From Dokdonella_A sp038237055 (GTDB taxonomy: Bacteria > Pseudomonadota > Gammaproteobacteria > Xanthomonadales > Rhodanobacteraceae), in the NCBI GenBank assembly GCA_038237055.1, contig JBBRZD010000088.1, positions 1-10,948 of the forward strand: a stretch of 10,948 bases of DNA, read 5' to 3'. The stretch's first letter is position 1; every line of letters begins with the position of its first letter. This document shows, in pieces, positions 5,741 through 10,948 of the stretch. Made by a program: the position numbers and the translations under genes. Below the pieces are notes generated by a model, which had not been told where the DNA came from, did no database searches, and saw only the letters and a program-made list of their open reading frames with translations.

Positions 5741-7081
5741 GTGGCCGATTCGCCTATTCCCGATTGGATGAACCAGTGGCAAGCCATGTCGCGCCCGTAT
5801 ATGAACGCGTGGCAGGAGATGTCGCGCAATGGCGCACATGTCCAAGCTGCGCCCGTAGCGCAAGTTTGGCCGCCGGGCTTCGAGCAGGCAGCGCGACTTT
5901 TCTCAGTCGGTGGTGGCCAGGGCGAAACAATCGAACGTCTGGTCGATAGCGCGAAGAGTTATGCATCCTTCATGCAGTCGATGCTAGCCACGAGCATGCA
6001 GGGTGGGGCTGCACCCAACTGGAGCGATGCACTGCGTCAGGGCTTTGCCGGCATGGGCGGCAACGCTCCGATGTTCAATCCCTCGGCCGCACAGGCCTGG
6101 CAGGGAATGGCAGGGCAGGGCGGTGACGGTTTCGCACGCATGATGAGCGCGATCAGTGCGATGAAATCGCCTTCGAACGGCGGGGTCGACGAAGTCAAGA
6201 GCTGGTTCAATCTGCCCGCATTCGGCATGGGGCGCGAGCATCAGGAACACCAGCAGAAGTCCGTCGTGGCCTGGATTGAATATCAGGAACACATGGGGCG
6301 CTACAACGCCCTGATGCTGAAGGCGGGACAGCGCGGTTTCGAGTTGTTCGAGGGCAAGCTCAGCGAACGCGAACAGCCGGGCCGACAGATCGAGTCGTTG
6401 CGTGCGTTGTACGACCTGTGGGTAGACGCCGCCGAAGAGGGTTACGCGGAGATCGCGCTATCGCAGGAATTTCGCGAAGCTTATGGCGCAATGGTCAATG
6501 CGCAGATGCGCGTGCGCTCGCAGGTGCAGCAGGAAGTCGAACGCGTGGCGACCGATTTCGGCATGCCGACGCGCAGCGAGATCAACAGCATCGGTGAACG
6601 TCTGCAGGCGCTGCGGCGCGAAGTGCGAGCGAGCGGTGCGAACGGTGCGCTGGCCGATGAAGTCGCGGCATTGCGCGAAGAATTCGCGGCGTTCAAGGCT
6701 GGTACAAAGCGCTTGCAGCCAACGGCTGCCGACAAGGCAGCGCCGGTGAAGCCGGTTTCCGGCAAGGTTGTGCCCATCAAGTCTGCAGCAGCAGAGGCAG
6801 CCAAGCCCGCTGCACGCGGCGGGCGGGCTGCCAACTCGAATGCGCGCGCAAGACCCAAACGGGACTCGCGCGGGGCCGCTGCGTTGCCGGCACGGGCAAA
6901 AGCGCAAAGCGGAAAAAAATCGGGCAAGCGCGCTGAGAAAGCAGTCGCCGCGACGGCATCGGGCAATTTCGCATCGCGCATCGAGAAGTTCGCCAGCGCG
7001 TCGCTCGGAACGCCGCGCGGTAAGTTGAAGCAGGCCGAAGCGCCGGTTTCTCCGAAGAAGAAAAAGAAGTCGAAGCGCTGA
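5741..7081 (+). CDS. phaE: Class III PHA synthase subunit PhaE
   Basis: The non-catalytic partner of PhaC in class III synthases. It forms the active complex that polymerises (R)-3-hydroxyacyl-CoA at the surface of storage granules. Translation starts at GTG 5741 and gives 446 residues. The N-terminus (PDWMNQWQ, 7-14) and the Gly/Met/Gln-rich region to about 165 are typical. The conserved core is LYDLWVDAAEEGYAEIALS (223-241), followed by EFREAYGAMVNAQMRVR (243-259) and the hallmark MPTRSEINSIGERLQALRRE (275-294). Residues 300-320 read as a short coiled coil. Most PhaE proteins are about 350-360 residues. The extra length is a Lys/Arg/Ala/Pro tail (323-446) with 33 basic and only 6 acidic residues, ending in SPKKKKKSKR, which looks like a histone H1-type tail. 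phaC follows 22 bases after the stop, so the two form an operon. Confidence 0.93.
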   Translation: MADSPIPDWMNQWQAMSRPYMNAWQEMSRNGAHVQAAPVAQVWPPGFEQAARLFSVGGGQGETIERLVDSAKSYASFMQSMLATSMQGGAAPNWSDALRQGFAGMGGNAPMFNPSAAQAWQGMAGQGGDGFARMMSAISAMKSPSNGGVDEVKSWFNLPAFGMGREHQEHQQKSVVAWIEYQEHMGRYNALMLKAGQRGFELFEGKLSEREQPGRQIESLRALYDLWVDAAEEGYAEIALSQEFREAYGAMVNAQMRVRSQVQQEVERVATDFGMPTRSEINSIGERLQALRREVRASGANGALADEVAALREEFAAFKAGTKRLQPTAADKAAPVKPVSGKVVPIKSAAAEAAKPAARGGRAANSNARARPKRDSRGAAALPARAKAQSGKKSGKRAEKAVAATASGNFASRIEKFASASLGTPRGKLKQAEAPVSPKKKKKSKR

Positions 7082-7103
7082 ACGAACAACTTAAGGACGC
7101 ACC

Positions 7104-8171
7104 ATGGGCCCGATCAAGATCGAAGCAGCACGCGCGCTCGAAGAAGCGCTGACCACCCAACGCAAGCTGGCCGCGGCACTGACCACATTGCGCTCGCTCG
7201 ACGAAGTCGATTTCGGGGTGACCGACAAGGAAGCGATTTATCGCGAAGACAAGCTCGTCGTCTATCGCTTCAAGGGCGAAAAACCGCCGACGGCGAAGGT
7301 TCCGATCTTGATCGTCTACGCGCTGGTAAATCGGCCATACATGGTCGACCTGCAGGACGACCGCTCGCTGGTCAAGAATCTGCTTGCTCGCGGTGAAGAC
7401 GTCTATTTGATCGATTGGGGTTATCCGGATGGCGCCGACCGCTGGTTGACCCTGGACGACTACATCAACGGATATATCGCGCGCTCGGTCGATGCGGTCG
7501 CGAAGCATGCGGGAGTGAAGAAGACCAACCTGCTCGGTATCTGCCAGGGCGGTGCGTTTTCGCTGTGCTTTGCCGCGATGCATCCGCACAAGGTGCAGAA
7601 TCTGATCACGATGGTGACTCCGGTTGATTTTCAGACACCGGAAAACATGCTGTCGAGTTGGGTGCGCAACCTGGACGTCGACCTGTTCGTCAACACGCTC
7701 GGCAATATCCCTGCCGACTTGATGAACCTGTGTTACCTGATGCTGAAGCCGATTCGCCTCAACCAGCAGAAATACATTGGTCTCGTCGACATCCTCGACG
7801 ACAAAGTCGAGATGGAGAATTTCCTGCGCATGGAAAAATGGATCTTCGACTCGCCCGACCAGGCCGGTGAAGCGTTCCGTCAATTCATCAAGGATTTCTA
7901 CCAAGGAAACAAGCTGGTCAAGGGCGGCCTCAAGATCGGCACGCACGACGTGAGCTTGCGCAACGTCACGATGCCGGTGCTGAACATCTTCGCCGAGCAG
8001 GACCATCTCGTGCCGCCGTCGGCATCGCGCGTGCTTGCCGATCACGTCGGCAGCCAGGACTACACCCAGATCGCGTTCCGGGGCGGCCATATCGGCATTT
8101 ACGTCTCCGGCCGCGCGCAGCGCGAAGTGCCGTCGGCGATCCACGACTGGCTCGCTGCGCGCACGCGCTGA
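7104..8171 (+). CDS. phaC: Class III PHA synthase catalytic subunit PhaC
   Basis: Polymerises (R)-3-hydroxyacyl-CoA, mainly 3-hydroxybutyryl-CoA in class III enzymes, into polyhydroxyalkanoate with release of CoA, working with PhaE. The 355-residue length equals that of the Allochromatium vinosum class III enzyme. The alpha/beta-hydrolase triad is complete. Nucleophile Cys147 lies in the lipase-like box GICQGG (145-150), Asp300 in FAEQDHLVPP and His329 in RGGHIG; these correspond to Cys149, Asp302 and His331 of A. vinosum. The segments LIVYALVNRPYM (69-80), YLIDWGYP (101-108) and MVTPVDF (170-176) are also characteristic. AAGGA six bases before the ATG is a good ribosome binding site. The gene is translated right behind phaE, and a REP-like pair follows its stop codon. 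Confidence 0.98.
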   Translation: MGPIKIEAARALEEALTTQRKLAAALTTLRSLDEVDFGVTDKEAIYREDKLVVYRFKGEKPPTAKVPILIVYALVNRPYMVDLQDDRSLVKNLLARGEDVYLIDWGYPDGADRWLTLDDYINGYIARSVDAVAKHAGVKKTNLLGICQGGAFSLCFAAMHPHKVQNLITMVTPVDFQTPENMLSSWVRNLDVDLFVNTLGNIPADLMNLCYLMLKPIRLNQQKYIGLVDILDDKVEMENFLRMEKWIFDSPDQAGEAFRQFIKDFYQGNKLVKGGLKIGTHDVSLRNVTMPVLNIFAEQDHLVPPSASRVLADHVGSQDYTQIAFRGGHIGIYVSGRAQREVPSAIHDWLAARTR

Positions 8172-8203
8172 GCGTCGCGCGGGAGAAATGCTTCGCACGG
8201 GAG

Positions 8204-8252
8204 GGACTTCAGCCCCGACGCTTTTTGTCGAGAAGCGTCGGGACTGAAGTCC
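8204..8252. repeat. REP-like inverted pair (BIME-type palindrome)
   Basis: GGACTTCAGCCCCGACGCTT (8204-8223) and its inverted copy (8233-8252) pair over 19 of 20 positions, with one C-A mismatch at 8213/8243. Nine bases (8224-8232) separate the arms. Each arm is itself REP-like: a G-rich head, then GGGACTTCAG(C/T)CCCGACGC with a small inner palindrome, a style scattered between genes in Xanthomonadales and Pseudomonas. Two REPs in opposite orientation form a BIME. It starts about 30 bases after the phaC stop and could stabilise the 3' end of the phaEC mRNA or attenuate transcription. No T-tract follows the outer stem. Confidence 0.8.
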
Positions 8253-8350
8253 TTGCTGGACGGCAGATTCCGCAGAAACCGTCATGGAAAGCACAGTGAA
8301 AGCAGGCCTGCAGCAAGCTGCGTCCCTTTTTATGCATCGAGCGAACGCCC

Positions 8351-8680
8351 ATGAATGAAATACTTGTCCATCTGCACGGCGTCACGATCACGCCGTGGAA
8401 GCTGATTGGCCTGATCGGCGCGTTCCTTTTCACTGCGCGCTGGTTCGTGCAGCTTTACGCGACCAAGAAGCTCAAGCGCGTGGTCATGCCGATGTCGTTC
8501 TGGTACCTGTCGATCATCGGCAGCGCGATGACGCTCGCGTACTTCATTTGGGGCAAGAACGATTCAGTCGGCATCATCGGCAACGCATTTCCGATGTTCG
8601 TCTCGGTCTACAACGTGTTCGTGCACGTGCGCCATCAGCGCTCGGAAACGGTCAATCCCGGCGGTTCTGAGGAGACCTGA
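8351..8680 (+). CDS. Stand-alone LAB_N domain membrane protein
   Basis: A 109-residue integral membrane protein matching the lipid A biosynthesis N-terminal domain (LAB_N, PF07578). It has three hydrophobic segments at about 17-36, 46-67 and 72-93. The family landmarks RWFVQ (30-34), the Pro-x-x-FWYLS stretch (47-54) followed by GSAM, and G-N-x-x-P near 77-81 are present, but the last helix reads VYNVFVHV where many members have YLRN. The domain often stands next to or is fused with dolichyl-phosphate-mannose-type glycosyltransferases or LpxB-like proteins, and it is thought to help lipid-linked sugar transfer at the inner membrane. No such partner gene is in the window. The start has no strong Shine-Dalgarno sequence; the ATG at 8351 is the only reasonable one. 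The 179 bases before it hold the REP pair and no other gene. Molecular function is unknown. Confidence 0.85.
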   Translation: MNEILVHLHGVTITPWKLIGLIGAFLFTARWFVQLYATKKLKRVVMPMSFWYLSIIGSAMTLAYFIWGKNDSVGIIGNAFPMFVSVYNVFVHVRHQRSETVNPGGSEET

Positions 8681-8786
8681 GCTCCGGGCGAGCGAGCTGT
8701 GTGAGAGCGGCAGCAGTGGAGATGCTTCTGATGCGCCAAGGGAAAGACAATCGCGGCTGCCGCAGCACCCAAAAAAGGGTCAATGC

Positions 8787-10948
<2,162 letters not shown>

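Noticed and set aside
6777..8294. Minus-strand open frame of 505 codons over phaE/phaC
   Set aside because: Antisense to phaC with its complete catalytic triad. Its length reflects codon bias in a high-GC gene. The resemblance between its N-terminal part and neighbouring short frames comes from the REP-like palindrome being read on both strands.
8316..8334. Short GCAGC-aa-GCTGC hairpin before CCCTTTTTAT as a terminator upstream of the LAB_N gene
   Set aside because: The stem is only five pairs with a two-base loop, too weak and tight to call.
8707..8763. 8-bp inverted repeat GCGGCAGC/GCTGCCGC between the LAB_N gene and metH as a shared terminator
   Set aside because: The loop is 41 bases and no T-tract directly follows the stem on either strand; the nearby A6 run lies inside a different, 4-bp stem. 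Not enough to call a terminator.

Overview
The window looks like core chromosome of a high-GC gammaproteobacterium of the Xanthomonadales/Lysobacterales (Xanthomonas, Lysobacter, Dokdonella or Rhodanobacter type). The evidence is the fused rRNA methylase RlmKL, a class III (PhaE+PhaC) polyhydroxyalkanoate synthase, a signal-less AmpD-like amidase subfamily and a REP-type palindrome pair. The lineage is an inference from gene content and style; no rRNA or marker tree is available here. There are no tRNAs, rRNAs, insertion sequences, phage genes or CRISPR arrays, and no clear sign of recent transfer.

Left part (1-1320, minus strand): an AmpD-like N-acetylmuramoyl-L-alanine amidase is followed 44 bases downstream by acyl-CoA thioesterase II (tesB), which runs off the left edge. 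In tesB the residue that aligns with the catalytic Asp204 of the E. coli enzyme is Val. Divergent from this pair (1436-4130, plus strand) are a small alpha/beta hydrolase and, one base after its stop, the bifunctional 23S rRNA methyltransferase gene rlmKL.

Middle (4131-5005): a small exported Gly/Tyr-rich protein built on a five-residue Tyr-Tyr repeat. It ends at a textbook rho-independent terminator with a perfect 12-bp stem. Behind it lies a gene-poor stretch of about 310 bases with a second perfect 11-bp hairpin that has no T-tract.

Centre-right (5006-8680, plus strand): a PmtA/COG3963-like phospholipid N-methyltransferase, then phaE and phaC. These two are the subunits of the class III PHA synthase, which polymerises (R)-3-hydroxyacyl-CoA into storage polyester granules. 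PhaE carries a long Lys/Ala/Pro-rich histone-H1-like tail. A REP-like inverted pair follows phaC, then a stand-alone LAB_N (lipid A biosynthesis N-terminal domain) membrane protein.

Right end (8787-10948, minus strand): the C-terminal part of cobalamin-dependent methionine synthase metH, cut by the window edge. Functionally the window mixes carbon storage and acyl-CoA metabolism (tesB, phaEC), envelope functions (amidase, lipid methyltransferase, LAB_N protein, exported Gly/Tyr protein), ribosome modification (rlmKL) and one-carbon metabolism (metH). I see no convincing new multi-gene system. The most distinctive points are the PhaE tail, the linkage of a phospholipid methyltransferase to phaEC, the Tyr-Tyr repeat protein and the substituted TesB active site.
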